Positions 1-8,177 of a stretch of DNA of 63,300 nucleotides are shown piece by piece; position 1 is the stretch's first letter; each line of letters starts with the position of its first letter. The position numbers and the translations under genes are program-made. This DNA comes from Alphaproteobacteria bacterium (GTDB lineage: Bacteria; Pseudomonadota; Alphaproteobacteria; Caulobacterales; Hyphomonadaceae), in NCBI GenBank assembly GCA_018969425.1, contig JAGWYJ010000015.1:2501-65800 (forward strand), read 5' to 3'. The notes beneath the pieces are model-generated. The model saw only the letters and a program-made list of their open reading frames with translations. It did not search any database and was not told the origin of the DNA.

Positions 1-107
1 GCAGCGATCTCCCGAGTCCCGGGACCAGGCGTCAAACCCGTCAGAAAGCCGCCGGCGAGTCCCACGCCGGCTTGAGAGCGGGACCGAAACAAGGCTAGCG
101 TGAGGAC

Positions 108-1019
108 ATGGAACCTTTTCCGTCCCCGACGACGCTCGCCATTCCGGCCTTTCTCGTCTCCCTCATCTGGGAGTGGTGGGCTGTTAAAACCGGACGCGCG
201 AAAGGCCGTTACGACACTCGGGACGCCCTGACCTCAATCGCCATGGGCCTCGGCAACGTCGCAACCGGTGCGGCGACCGCAGGCCTCTCCGCAGCGATGA
301 TGATGATGGTCTGGCCGCTTCGGGTTTTCGAAATGCCGGTATCAATCTGGAGCGGCGTTCTTCTCTTCGTGCTCTACGATTTCGCCTATTACTGGAAACA
401 TCGGCTTGCCCACCGCATCCGATGGTTCTGGACCGAACACGTCACCCATCACTCCAGTGAGCGCTATAACCTGACCACCGCGCTGAGACAGCCATGGTTC
501 GGTCCGCTGACAGGACTGATATGGATCGGATCGCCTCTGGTCGTGCTCGGGTTTCACCCAGCCTTCATAGCGTTTATCGCAGGGCTGAATCTTCTCTACC
601 AGTTCTGGATCCACACCGAAGCCGTCGACCGGATGCCGGTCTGGTTTGAAGCGGTCATGAACACCCCGTCCCATCACAGGGTGCATCATGCGACGAACCC
701 CCGGTATCTGGATTCGAACTATGCCGGGGTGTTCATCATCTGGGACAAGATGTTCGGCACCTTCGTGGCGGAAGTCCAGGCCGACCCGCCCATCTTCGGA
801 ATCGTCACGCCGGTGCGAAGCTACAATCCTCTTAAGATCGCCTATCATGAGCTGGTGTCGCTGATCTCCGATTGCGCGCGCGACGGACTTCGCCCGGTGA
901 CATGGGCGAAGCGCTTCGTTCAGCCTCCAGGATGGTCGCCCGACGGCCGACACATGAGATCAGAGGATATCCGGCGCACCTGGCGGAAAGCCGCCGCCGC
1001 TCGCCGGGAACCAGATTGA
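108..1019 (+). CDS. Sterol desaturase / fatty acid hydroxylase family membrane protein
   Basis: Integral membrane di-iron oxygenase of the fatty acid hydroxylase superfamily. The three histidine clusters that bind the two irons are visible: HRLAH near residue 100, HVTHH about ten residues later, and HHRVHH near residue 192. Hydrophobic segments lie at about residues 10-25, 50-75, 80-95 and 140-170. The length of 303 residues is usual for bacterial members. The family hydroxylates or desaturates sterols, hopanoids, carotenoids or fatty acyl chains, and the substrate cannot be read from sequence. The ATG at 108 follows a GTGAGGA ribosome site. It stands alone, and a short hairpin follows its stop codon. 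Confidence 0.85.
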   Translation: MEPFPSPTTLAIPAFLVSLIWEWWAVKTGRAKGRYDTRDALTSIAMGLGNVATGAATAGLSAAMMMMVWPLRVFEMPVSIWSGVLLFVLYDFAYYWKHRLAHRIRWFWTEHVTHHSSERYNLTTALRQPWFGPLTGLIWIGSPLVVLGFHPAFIAFIAGLNLLYQFWIHTEAVDRMPVWFEAVMNTPSHHRVHHATNPRYLDSNYAGVFIIWDKMFGTFVAEVQADPPIFGIVTPVRSYNPLKIAYHELVSLISDCARDGLRPVTWAKRFVQPPGWSPDGRHMRSEDIRRTWRKAAAARREPD

Positions 1020-1022
1020 TTC

Positions 1023-1039
1023 GCAGGCCGAAGGCCTGC
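1023..1039 (+). terminator. Short hairpin just after the hydroxylase gene
   Basis: Perfect 7-bp stem GCAGGCC/GGCCTGC with a GAA loop, starting four bases after the stop codon at 1019. There is no T-run after it, so it is at best a weak or Rho-assisted terminator or an mRNA 3' end. The 230 bases that follow hold no gene. They contain a very AT-rich patch (about 1156-1193) that probably contains the promoter of the next gene. Confidence 0.3.
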
Positions 1040-1271
1040 TGACCCGGTTCCAAAACGACGATGTCTATGTGTTAACGTGAGACACCTGAGGCGCGCAGCC
1101 GGTCCAATTCTCGCAATGAGCGCAGCGTCGGGAGACCTCTCTCACGCGTCAGGCGAAATAACTCCAATTTTAATTAACTTTAAACTATTGCCCCGTGGCC
1201 CGACCCTTGCGGAGCAGTTCGTATCGACGCCTGTGGGGGGGCGCCCGGGCATCATTGAACGGACGGTCGTT

Positions 1272-1808
1272 ATGCTTGAACTCAAGGCGCATCCTAACAC
1301 GCGCGCGGTAATCGACGCGTGGCGGAGCCTTGGCTCAGGCAAGCCTGCAGCGTCAGGCGCGAGCGCCGAAGACTATCCGGGACTGGTCGGCCGCCTTTTC
1401 GTGCTGCATCGACTGAGCAATGTCGATTTCTGCTTCCGCAGGGTCGGAGCGACCATCGATCAGCTTTTCGGACGCGTTCTCGCCGACCACAACTTCCTGT
1501 CTCTGTGGAAGGAGCCGGACCTGTCGCTTGTGTCCGCGGCTCTTGAAGCGGCTCGGGCGGACCGCGGCCCCGCCCTCATTCAGGCGCGCGGGGAAAGCCT
1601 TGATGGGAAGCGACTCAATCTGGAATTCGCCCTTGCCCCCCTTCTGGCCGGAGCAGAGCCCCCATCGCGATTTCTCGGCCTGTGTCAGTCTCTTTCACCT
1701 GAAAGAGCGCTCGGAGGCCGTCCGGTCAGGTCGATGAAAGTGGTCAGCCTGTATCCTCCGGCGCCGGCGCCTGATTACGCGTCCATCCGCCTCGTAAGTT
1801 CGCGATAG
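1272..1808 (+). CDS. PAS_5-type PAS domain protein
   Basis: A 178-residue protein resembling the alphaproteobacterial PAS_5 family (single PAS fold, no output domain). The stretch from LFVLHRL through SNVDFCFRRVGATIDQLFG to FLSLW (about residues 40-80) is the recognisable core. The reading frame is open from 1077, but the segment before 1272 is AT-rich and unlike the family, so I choose the ATG at 1272, which gives the usual length of about 175 residues. Role unknown; members are often linked to flagella or cell-cycle regulons. A PilZ protein follows 70 bases later, hinting at signalling. A 7-bp inverted repeat (1803-1809/1816-1822) spans its stop codon. Confidence 0.65.
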   Translation: MLELKAHPNTRAVIDAWRSLGSGKPAASGASAEDYPGLVGRLFVLHRLSNVDFCFRRVGATIDQLFGRVLADHNFLSLWKEPDLSLVSAALEAARADRGPALIQARGESLDGKRLNLEFALAPLLAGAEPPSRFLGLCQSLSPERALGGRPVRSMKVVSLYPPAPAPDYASIRLVSSR

Positions 1809-1880
1809 GACGACCCCTATCGATCCGGCGTGAAACCGGTTGTGAAGATATTTGCGATATTCAGACCGACGGGCGAGAGG

Positions 1881-2525
1881 ATGTGCGCTCGGAATTGGCT
1901 GGGAGCTATCGGGCGAATGAGTCTCGACGGCTTGATGAGTGGCGACGGGACCAAGCCCGGGTCCGGAGCGGATCGCAGGCGGCACCGGCGCGTCCCCTGG
2001 TCAGCGGGACTCAGAGGGGTCGCTCCGGGGGGGGTGGAGTTCCATGGTCGGACCATCGAAGTCGGCGCCCGAGGCCTGAGCCTTCGCACGCGACGTCGAC
2101 TTACGCCCGGAGACAGGGTGAGTCTTCATCTGGATGAAGTCGGTCGAATCGAAGCCGAGGTCGCATGGGAGCTGACCAGCACCGACTACACTCTGATTTT
2201 CAGATCGACCCCGGAAGAACAGGATCGGATCGCCGATCAGCTGACCTGGCTGATCAATCGGGACGGCCTCAGCCTTGAGGATGATCGTTCCGATCCGCGC
2301 CGAACAACCCCGGCCGACGTCACAGTCGCCTTCGACAACGGACAAGTGTCGACCTGCACGGTTCTGGACCTTTCGGTCTTCGGAATTGCGCTCTCCACCG
2401 CTGACCGGATTCCCGATTTGGGTGAAGTCGTACGAATCGGCGATCGTCTCGGAGAGTGCATCAGACACTTAGACCGCGGCTTCGCCGTCGGCTTCCATAG
2501 CGGAGCGCGACCGGCTCGTCCCTGA
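1881..2525 (+). CDS. PilZ domain protein (likely c-di-GMP responsive)
   Basis: About 214 residues. The basic motif RRRHRRVPW near residue 32 fits the RxxxR c-di-GMP-binding motif of PilZ domains, followed by a beta-rich stretch with GARGLSLRTRR, in the position of the usual (D/N)xSxxG motif, which is here degenerate. A second PilZ-like repeat (about residues 140-205) carries DLSVFGIAL, closer to the D/NxSxxG consensus. The product is therefore probably a tandem PilZ protein that binds c-di-GMP with at least one domain. Start uncertain: ATGs at 1881, 1917 and 1935 are in frame, and 1881 has GAGAGG directly before it. Confidence 0.65.
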   Translation: MCARNWLGAIGRMSLDGLMSGDGTKPGSGADRRRHRRVPWSAGLRGVAPGGVEFHGRTIEVGARGLSLRTRRRLTPGDRVSLHLDEVGRIEAEVAWELTSTDYTLIFRSTPEEQDRIADQLTWLINRDGLSLEDDRSDPRRTTPADVTVAFDNGQVSTCTVLDLSVFGIALSTADRIPDLGEVVRIGDRLGECIRHLDRGFAVGFHSGARPARP

Positions 2526-2579
2526 GCCCTGCCGTAAACGCCGTAATCCATCCCCGCGTGTCGCGCCTTTCCCTTCTGC

Positions 2580-2599
2580 ATGACCCTATATAGGGTCAT
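2580..2599. promoter_or_regulatory. Perfect 20-bp palindrome upstream of the cyclophilin gene
   Basis: Half-sites ATGACCCTAT and ATAGGGTCAT are exact reverse complements with no spacer. The element lies between the PilZ stop (2525) and the cyclophilin start (2632). Its centre CTATATAG could include a -10 box. The position suits an operator for a dimeric regulator. I do not recognise the regulator. Confidence 0.5.
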
Positions 2600-2631
2600 C
2601 TGGTCCGTCCGCTCCGGAGTTCGATGAGATC

Positions 2632-3579
2632 ATGCCTTATCGCCGCGCCCTTCTCCCCTGTCTCCTCGTTTTCGCGCTTGCGGCGGCATGCACGCCGGCT
2701 CCAACCCAGGACAAGGCCGGGGCGCCGGCTACGGCGATCCCGGAAGATCCCGGTACGCCAAGCCCGGCGGTCGCAGAAATTCTCGCAGCCTCGCCGGCGG
2801 ACCACTGGCGCAGACCGGACCCCAACAATCTGCTCTACATGGACTTTCCTGAGGGCCGTGTGATCATCGAAATGGCGCCGGCCTTCGCTCCCGCCCATGT
2901 GGACAACGTCCGAGCCCTCGCCCGAGAGGGCTATTTCCAGGGGGGCGCCGTCACGCGCGTTCAGGATAACTATGTTGTCCAGTGGGCGCAGGCGCTCGAC
3001 CCGCCTCGCCCGCCCAAAGTGGGCAAGGAAAAGCTCAAGGCTGAGTTCACCCGGCTCCGGGACGGATCCGTACCCTTCACTGTCCTGCCCGATCCGGACA
3101 CCTATGCGCCTGAAGTCGGATTTTCAGACGGCTTCCCGGCCGCTCGAGATGAAACGGAAATGTGGCTGACCCACTGTTACGGGACTGTCGGGGTCGGACG
3201 AGATAATGACGAAGATTCAGGCGGAGGCGGCGAGCTTTACGCAGTGATCGGCCAGTCCCCCAGGGGATTGGATAGAAATATCACTGTCCTGGGACGGGTC
3301 GTCCAGGGAATGGAGCATCTTGCGGCGCTGCCGCGCGGCACGGCGGATCTCGGCTTTTATGACGACCCCGGCAAGTACGTCCGATTTTCCGACATGCGGG
3401 TCGCTTCAGATGTTCCTGAGGCCGATCGAACGCCGCTGGAAATCCTCCGTACCGACAGCGAGACATTCGAGACCCTGATCAACTCCCGACGTTGGCGACG
3501 GGATGACTTCTACCATCGCCCGGTGGGTCGAATCGGGCTTTGCAACATCAATATTCCCTCTCGCTCGCCCTCCCCCTGA
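2632..3579 (+). CDS. Cyclophilin-type peptidyl-prolyl isomerase, lipoprotein
   Basis: Begins with a lipoprotein signal: basic MPYRR, a hydrophobic run and the lipobox LAAAC with the modified cysteine near residue 20, so it should be anchored in the periplasm. The cyclophilin fold follows from about residue 65 (LYMDFPEGRVIIEMAP, HVDNVRALAREGYFQGGAVTRV). Characteristic late segments are GELYAVIGQSPRGLDRNITVLGRVV. Family role: cis-trans isomerisation of prolyl bonds in exported proteins. A long insertion relative to PpiA-type enzymes (about residues 125-170) and a C-terminal extension of about 50 residues are unusual. It is not in an obvious operon and has a palindrome just upstream. Confidence 0.8.
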   Translation: MPYRRALLPCLLVFALAAACTPAPTQDKAGAPATAIPEDPGTPSPAVAEILAASPADHWRRPDPNNLLYMDFPEGRVIIEMAPAFAPAHVDNVRALAREGYFQGGAVTRVQDNYVVQWAQALDPPRPPKVGKEKLKAEFTRLRDGSVPFTVLPDPDTYAPEVGFSDGFPAARDETEMWLTHCYGTVGVGRDNDEDSGGGGELYAVIGQSPRGLDRNITVLGRVVQGMEHLAALPRGTADLGFYDDPGKYVRFSDMRVASDVPEADRTPLEILRTDSETFETLINSRRWRRDDFYHRPVGRIGLCNINIPSRSPSP

Positions 3580-3661
3580 TCATCCCGCTTGCCCTCGCCT
3601 CAAAGTAGCCCTACCCGGGCCCCCGACAGGCTTCCGAAATCGAACAAAGGATACGCCAGAC

Positions 3662-4168
3662 GTGACCCAGTCGCTCTCCGCCATGCTGAAGACTTCCAGC
3701 GCCCAGATGCTTCCCGCTCTTGGAAACATCCTGCGAAAGGGCGCCGAGTACGCCTCGGCGAGAAATGTGCCGGAGGACGTTCTCCTCAACAGCCGCCTCT
3801 TTCCCGACATGTTCGCCCTGACGCGGCAGGTCCAGATCGCATGCGACCAGGTCACGCGCGGAGGAGCCCGTCTGGCTGGCCAGGATCTTCCCTCCTTCCC
3901 CGACATTGAGACCAGCTTCGCGGAACTCATCGAACGAACGGCGCGGGCGAACGACTTCTGTCAGGGGCTGCCGACGGACTTAATCGATGCCCGCGCAGAC
4001 ACCACAATCACTATCCCGATCGGCGGGGGAAACGAGTTGACGCTTCCATGCGGACGCTTCTTCACGACCTTCCTGCTGCCGAATCTCTATTTCCACTCTG
4101 CGACGGCTTACAATATCCTCCGACATAGCGGCGTAGCATTGGGGAAGAAGGACTTCCTCCAGCCCTGA
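3662..4168 (+). CDS. DUF1993 family protein
   Basis: About 168 residues, matching the usual length of DUF1993, a four-helix family related to the DinB fold. Visible signatures are VPEDVLLNSRLFPDMFALTRQVQIACD and a C-terminal NLYFHSATAYNILRHSGVALGK, where a histidine precedes the final helix. Start chosen as the GTG at 3662 (VTQSLSAML), because family members begin with a similar short helix and AAAGGA lies upstream; the frame is open further upstream but overlaps the cyclophilin gene. Function unknown. Its 3' end faces the convergent LD-carboxypeptidase gene 13 bases away. Confidence 0.8.
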   Translation: MTQSLSAMLKTSSAQMLPALGNILRKGAEYASARNVPEDVLLNSRLFPDMFALTRQVQIACDQVTRGGARLAGQDLPSFPDIETSFAELIERTARANDFCQGLPTDLIDARADTTITIPIGGGNELTLPCGRFFTTFLLPNLYFHSATAYNILRHSGVALGKKDFLQP

Positions 4169-4181
4169 AGCGCTTCATCGA

Positions 4182-5045
4182 TCAGCCGAAGGGAACAATC
4201 TTGTTGTCGACATCGTGGCCGATGTCAGCCCGGCCGAGATAGGTCAGCCCTGATCGCCGACACCAGTGGGACGCTATCTCGTCCCCAGTGAACACGAAAT
4301 CGGGCTCATTGGGCGGAACCGGGGCAAGACGGCCGAGCCTGATCCCGGCGCAGCGCCTCACGGCGGCGCTTGAGGTCAGATGAAACATCGCGCGATCGAT
4401 CCGGTACATGTGCTCTCCAACATCCTCCAGCTGAAGAACCAGCCCGTTTAGATCCGGCTCCAAAGTGGTTCCGAGGAGGTGAGACAAAACTGTGATATTG
4501 AAGGCGATCGAGGGGCGCCCGTCGGCTGCGTCCGGCTCCAGGCCCTTCCGATCATCATCAACGAGCCACGACAGTGCTCGTCGGACCGCCTCCTCCCCAC
4601 CCTCACGAATAAGGTCGACCGGCATCGGTCCGTGAGCAAGACGACGGAACCCGGCCTTGAAAAGGCCGGCGAGCAGAAAGCCTGCATCCGAATACCCCAG
4701 CCACTTCTTTTGGGATGCGTGGACGTCAAGACCCGAGAGCACCTCCTCCGCGATCCGGCACGCGCCATACCCCCCTCTGGCGAACCAGATCGCATCCAGA
4801 GACGGATCATTGGCGAGCTCCAGAACCGCCCCCTTACGCTCATCGTCTGATCCGGCGAAATGACCGCTCGAAGCGAAGCATTGAGGATGAAAGACGAGTT
4901 CGACCCGCCGACCATAGGTATCGTCGGCCACCCGGACCGCGCGCTCGGCGAGATCGGGAGTAAGCCTCCCCCCCGGAGCGCACAAGCCGATACGAACCTT
5001 CTTTTCACTTGACCCGCGGGCCGGCGAGACCAGATTGCCGTTCAT
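4182..5045 (-). CDS. ldcA: Peptidase S66 LD-carboxypeptidase
   Basis: A 287-residue serine peptidase of family S66 that removes the terminal D-alanine from murein tetrapeptides in the cytoplasm during cell-wall recycling. The catalytic triad is visible: Ser119 in GYSDAG, Glu207 in LQLEDVG and His277 in GRADIGHDVDN. The ARGGYG turn near residue 89 is also typical. ATG at 5045 is preferred because GAGGA precedes it at good spacing; a GTG at 5069 is possible. It is divergent from the Mur ligase gene and the two ATG codons overlap by two bases. The product tripeptide would be the natural substrate of an Mpl-type ligase, which supports a shared recycling role. Confidence 0.88.
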   Translation of the reverse strand: MNGNLVSPARGSSEKKVRIGLCAPGGRLTPDLAERAVRVADDTYGRRVELVFHPQCFASSGHFAGSDDERKGAVLELANDPSLDAIWFARGGYGACRIAEEVLSGLDVHASQKKWLGYSDAGFLLAGLFKAGFRRLAHGPMPVDLIREGGEEAVRRALSWLVDDDRKGLEPDAADGRPSIAFNITVLSHLLGTTLEPDLNGLVLQLEDVGEHMYRIDRAMFHLTSSAAVRRCAGIRLGRLAPVPPNEPDFVFTGDEIASHWCRRSGLTYLGRADIGHDVDNKIVPFG

Positions 5046-6489
5046 GTCAGATTCCTCGTCATCACCCACCGCAACAGATCCAACCCGAGCCTATTTTCTC
5101 TGCGGCGTCGGCGGTAGCGGAATGTTGCCGCTCGCGCTCATTCTTCGCGCCCGGGGCCATGAGGTGGCGGGCTCAGACCGATCCCTCGACGCCGGTCGGA
5201 CCTCGGAGAAATTCTCGTTTCTGGAGAAACGAGGCGTCCGGCTCTATCCTCAGGATGGAAGCGGGCTGACACGTCCAGACCAGATCCTCGTGACATCAGC
5301 GGCGGTAGAGGACACTGTTCCCGATGTAGCGGCGGCCGGAAGGCTGGGCTGCCGGCGCATGACCCGCGCAGAGCTCCTCGCCGAGCTTCTCAACAAGGCC
5401 CCGCTCAGCATTGCGGTCGCGGGAACGTCTGGAAAGTCGACGACGACCGGAATGATCGGTTGGATCCTCTACGCCCTGAGGCAGGATCCGACGATCATGA
5501 ACGGGGCGGTGATGAAGAATTTCGTATCGGGAGATTCGCCCTTCGCCTCGGCCATCGTCGGAGAAGGAAGGATTTTCGTGAGCGAGGTGGACGAAAGCGA
5601 CGGATCCATCGCGCTCTACTCCCCGTCTGTCGCCGTGCTCAACAACATCGCCCTAGATCACAAGACGATGGACGAGTTGAGACTTCTGTTCTCGGAGTTT
5701 CTGAAGCGCTCTGAAAAAGTCGTTCTCAATCTGGACAATGAGGAAACGAGGGCTCTCGCAGTCGGGCGGGACGCCTCCCATTGCCTGACCTACTCCCTCG
5801 AGGATCCGTCCGCCTCCCTTTACGGACACGACATCGTTTCAGCCCCGGACGGCATGTCATGCCTCGTGACCGAAGCAGAAACAGGTCAGGTGGTGAGGGT
5901 CTGCCTGCAGACGCCGGGACGGCACAACCTCTCAAATGGCCTCGCCGCTCTTGCAGCTGCGCGAGCCTGCGGAATCGGACTTCGGGATGCGGCGAACGCT
6001 TTGATGAACTTCACAGGCATTCGCCGTCGCCTGGAGATCGCGGGCGTGGCGCGCGATATTACGGTGATCGACGATTTCGCGCACAATCCGGACAAGATAG
6101 CCGCCACCCTCGCCACCCTTCGCACATTCAGGGCCCGCCTGCTCATCATGTGGCAGCCGCACGGCTTCGGTCCGCTCAGACAGATGAAATCGGCATTTGT
6201 CGAAGGCTTCCTGCGGGATATGGCGCCGCGCGACATCCTGCTGATGCCTGAACCTGTCTATCACGGCGGAACAGTGGATCGATCCGTCAGCAGTCAGGAT
6301 GTGACGGAAGCGATCTCCGCTGGAGGACGCACCGCCCTGGCAATGCCCGATCGCGAGGCCTGTCGGCGAAAGCTTCTGCAACTCGCCCAGCCTGGAGACA
6401 TCATTCTCATTATGGGCGCCCGCGACGACACCCTCAGCGAATTCGCCGCATCACTGGTCTCGGACCTGAACGATCCGACAGGAAGATGA
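5044..6489 (+). CDS. Mur ligase family protein (Mpl/MurC-like)
   Basis: About 481 residues with the three Mur ligase domains: N-terminal Rossmann GVGGSGMLPLALILRARGHEVAGSD (residues 21-45), ATP-binding P-loop GTSGKST at residue 127, a central VDESDGSIALYSPSVAVLNNI motif, and the C-terminal HNPDKIAATL region. By family it joins an amino acid or peptide to UDP-N-acetylmuramate. Beside ldcA the most likely role is Mpl-like reuse of recycled murein tripeptide. The P-loop has serine where MurC and Mpl usually have histidine (GTHGKT), so the substrate could differ. No good ribosome site is visible before the ATG at 5044. A TTG at 5035 is an alternative start. Confidence 0.75.
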   Translation: MSDSSSSPTATDPTRAYFLCGVGGSGMLPLALILRARGHEVAGSDRSLDAGRTSEKFSFLEKRGVRLYPQDGSGLTRPDQILVTSAAVEDTVPDVAAAGRLGCRRMTRAELLAELLNKAPLSIAVAGTSGKSTTTGMIGWILYALRQDPTIMNGAVMKNFVSGDSPFASAIVGEGRIFVSEVDESDGSIALYSPSVAVLNNIALDHKTMDELRLLFSEFLKRSEKVVLNLDNEETRALAVGRDASHCLTYSLEDPSASLYGHDIVSAPDGMSCLVTEAETGQVVRVCLQTPGRHNLSNGLAALAAARACGIGLRDAANALMNFTGIRRRLEIAGVARDITVIDDFAHNPDKIAATLATLRTFRARLLIMWQPHGFGPLRQMKSAFVEGFLRDMAPRDILLMPEPVYHGGTVDRSVSSQDVTEAISAGGRTALAMPDREACRRKLLQLAQPGDIILIMGARDDTLSEFAASLVSDLNDPTGR

Positions 6490-6530
6490 CCTGACCGGAC
6501 GCCCCATTTCGGAGCGCTGCTGCTGGTGTC

Positions 6531-7142
6531 TCAGCGTCCGCCAAGCTTTTTTTCAAGTTCTTCGAGACGGGCTCGCAACACGCTCAGCTCGTCAGCCTCC
6601 GAGGATTTCCCCTCCCCCTGAGATGGAGGTTCACGAGCCGGAGCGACAGGCTCGCCCCCCGCCGGCGGGCGCTGCGTCCAGGCCGACGGACCGGCAGCCT
6701 GGCTCCAAAGGCTCGCAAGACGCTGCTGATGCTGACGCTGAAGATCCTGCATGGCGGCAGGATCAAAGACCGACCATGGCTGCGAAAAACTGTTCGTCAT
6801 CTGATTGGTGATCTGCTCCTGCTGAGCGCGCATAAACGCCATGGACTGCTCAAAAAGTCCTGTCATCATCTCAGAGGCCTTGCTTTGGTGCATGCGGATC
6901 ATATCCATCATCAGATCAGACGACAGCATAGCCTGATCCGACCGGTTTTCCTGCTCCATGATAATCTGGAGAAGAACCTGACGGGTGACATCCTCACCGG
7001 TCTCAGTATCTTCGACACGAACCGTCGCGCCCTTACGAATGAGCTCAGCGACATCCGGCAAACGGACATAGCTGCTCGACGACTTATTGTAGAGCTTTCG
7101 GCTTGGATACCGCCTCAGCTCTATCGTGGCCTGATCCGTCAT
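6531..7142 (-). CDS. phaR: Polyhydroxyalkanoate synthesis repressor PhaR
   Basis: 203 residues. The N-terminal PHB accumulation regulator DNA-binding domain is clear (IELRRYPSRKLYNKSSSSYVRLPDVAELIRKG, residues 7-40), followed by the second conserved domain with QIIMEQENR and LMMDMIRMHQSKASEMM. The C-terminus ends in a short coiled coil (LSVLRARLEELEKKL). PhaR represses phasin and often its own gene, binds PHA granules and is released from DNA when polymer accumulates. It lies 34 bases downstream of the alpha/beta hydrolase gene on the same strand, divergent from phaC. Candidate operators are seen upstream of the phasin gene. Confidence 0.92.
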   Translation of the reverse strand: MTDQATIELRRYPSRKLYNKSSSSYVRLPDVAELIRKGATVRVEDTETGEDVTRQVLLQIIMEQENRSDQAMLSSDLMMDMIRMHQSKASEMMTGLFEQSMAFMRAQQEQITNQMTNSFSQPWSVFDPAAMQDLQRQHQQRLASLWSQAAGPSAWTQRPPAGGEPVAPAREPPSQGEGKSSEADELSVLRARLEELEKKLGGR

Positions 7143-7176
7143 ATTCGCCTCTCCGTGCGCCCGTTCTGCGACCCGC

Positions 7177-8028
7177 TCACCGCGTCAGCCAGTCGCCTAC
7201 AGCTCCGTAAAACTGCTGAGGCTGATCTAGCATAAGATAGTGTCGGGCGTCATCGATCCTGAGGCGCCGGCAGTTCGGATGACGTGCGTAAGACGAGAGA
7301 TACGTCTGATCCAGAACCGCTCGCGGCACAGGCGCCCGCCCATCGTGCGCATAGACGACATCCAGACTGGCTCTCATCGACGCAAGATCCGTGCGCAGAT
7401 CAGTGACCATCACCTCCGCCATCACATCCGCCACCATCATCCGGTCTGACGCGAGGCTCCAGCCCGCCACACGCTCCCTCATCTCAGGCGCAGTCACGAG
7501 ACGCTCGCATGTGCGCCGAAGACCCTCGGCATACATATCCGCGTCAGCCGCCATGAAACGCCGTCGGGCGACATCAGCCAGACCAAGAGCCGTCGCAGGT
7601 GTCAGAAAAGGCGAGATCAGGGATGAAAAAAAAGCAGGCGTGTCAGCCACAAGAACCTGCTTGACGGCGTCGGGCTCGACAATCGCCGTCATCATGGCAG
7701 CCAAGCCTCCCATTGAGTGACCGACGATCGCAGCGTCTCCCGCGGTTCGCTCACGAATATAACTCGCGAGTTCTGCGGCCAGGGGTCGAAGAAAATCTCC
7801 GCGCCGCCGACCTGCCGGCGGCGCCAGACCTGAAAATCCGCGAATCTGAACCAGATGAACCCGCACCCCTGAGCCGAGGCGCTCCAGGGCGCCGTCCCAG
7901 CACTCGGCGGAAGCTGCGAGACCATGGACGAAGACCACATCCCGGCCGCGCCCCTCCGTGCGCACACGAAACAGATGTCCCTCGCGCCAATCCGCGTCAG
8001 GCTTCCGGAACCAGCTGAACAGCTTCAT
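7177..8028 (-). CDS. Alpha/beta hydrolase
   Basis: 283 residues with the alpha/beta hydrolase fold: oxyanion-hole VFVHGLAAS near residue 33, nucleophile elbow GHSMGG with Ser105, and a C-terminal histidine in DDARHYLMLDQP near residue 264. No signal peptide, so it is cytoplasmic. The first gene of a two-gene unit with phaR and divergent from phaC, so a role in PHB turnover (oligomer hydrolase, thioesterase) is plausible, but the sequence itself does not show substrate. AGAGG lies immediately before the ATG. Confidence 0.8.
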   Translation of the reverse strand: MKLFSWFRKPDADWREGHLFRVRTEGRGRDVVFVHGLAASAECWDGALERLGSGVRVHLVQIRGFSGLAPPAGRRRGDFLRPLAAELASYIRERTAGDAAIVGHSMGGLAAMMTAIVEPDAVKQVLVADTPAFFSSLISPFLTPATALGLADVARRRFMAADADMYAEGLRRTCERLVTAPEMRERVAGWSLASDRMMVADVMAEVMVTDLRTDLASMRASLDVVYAHDGRAPVPRAVLDQTYLSSYARHPNCRRLRIDDARHYLMLDQPQQFYGAVGDWLTR

Positions 8029-8177
8029 CCTCTCGTCCCGCCTACGCTCGGAGACGACCGCAGCGACGGCGGCGTTGCCGTTCCCTCCCTTAAGTCATCG
8101 TCGATAACTTTGGTATAGTTCTTTGAGCCTGAGGCGACGGATGGTACCATTCCGGCCTGACAGGGAGCCGGGCGTCC

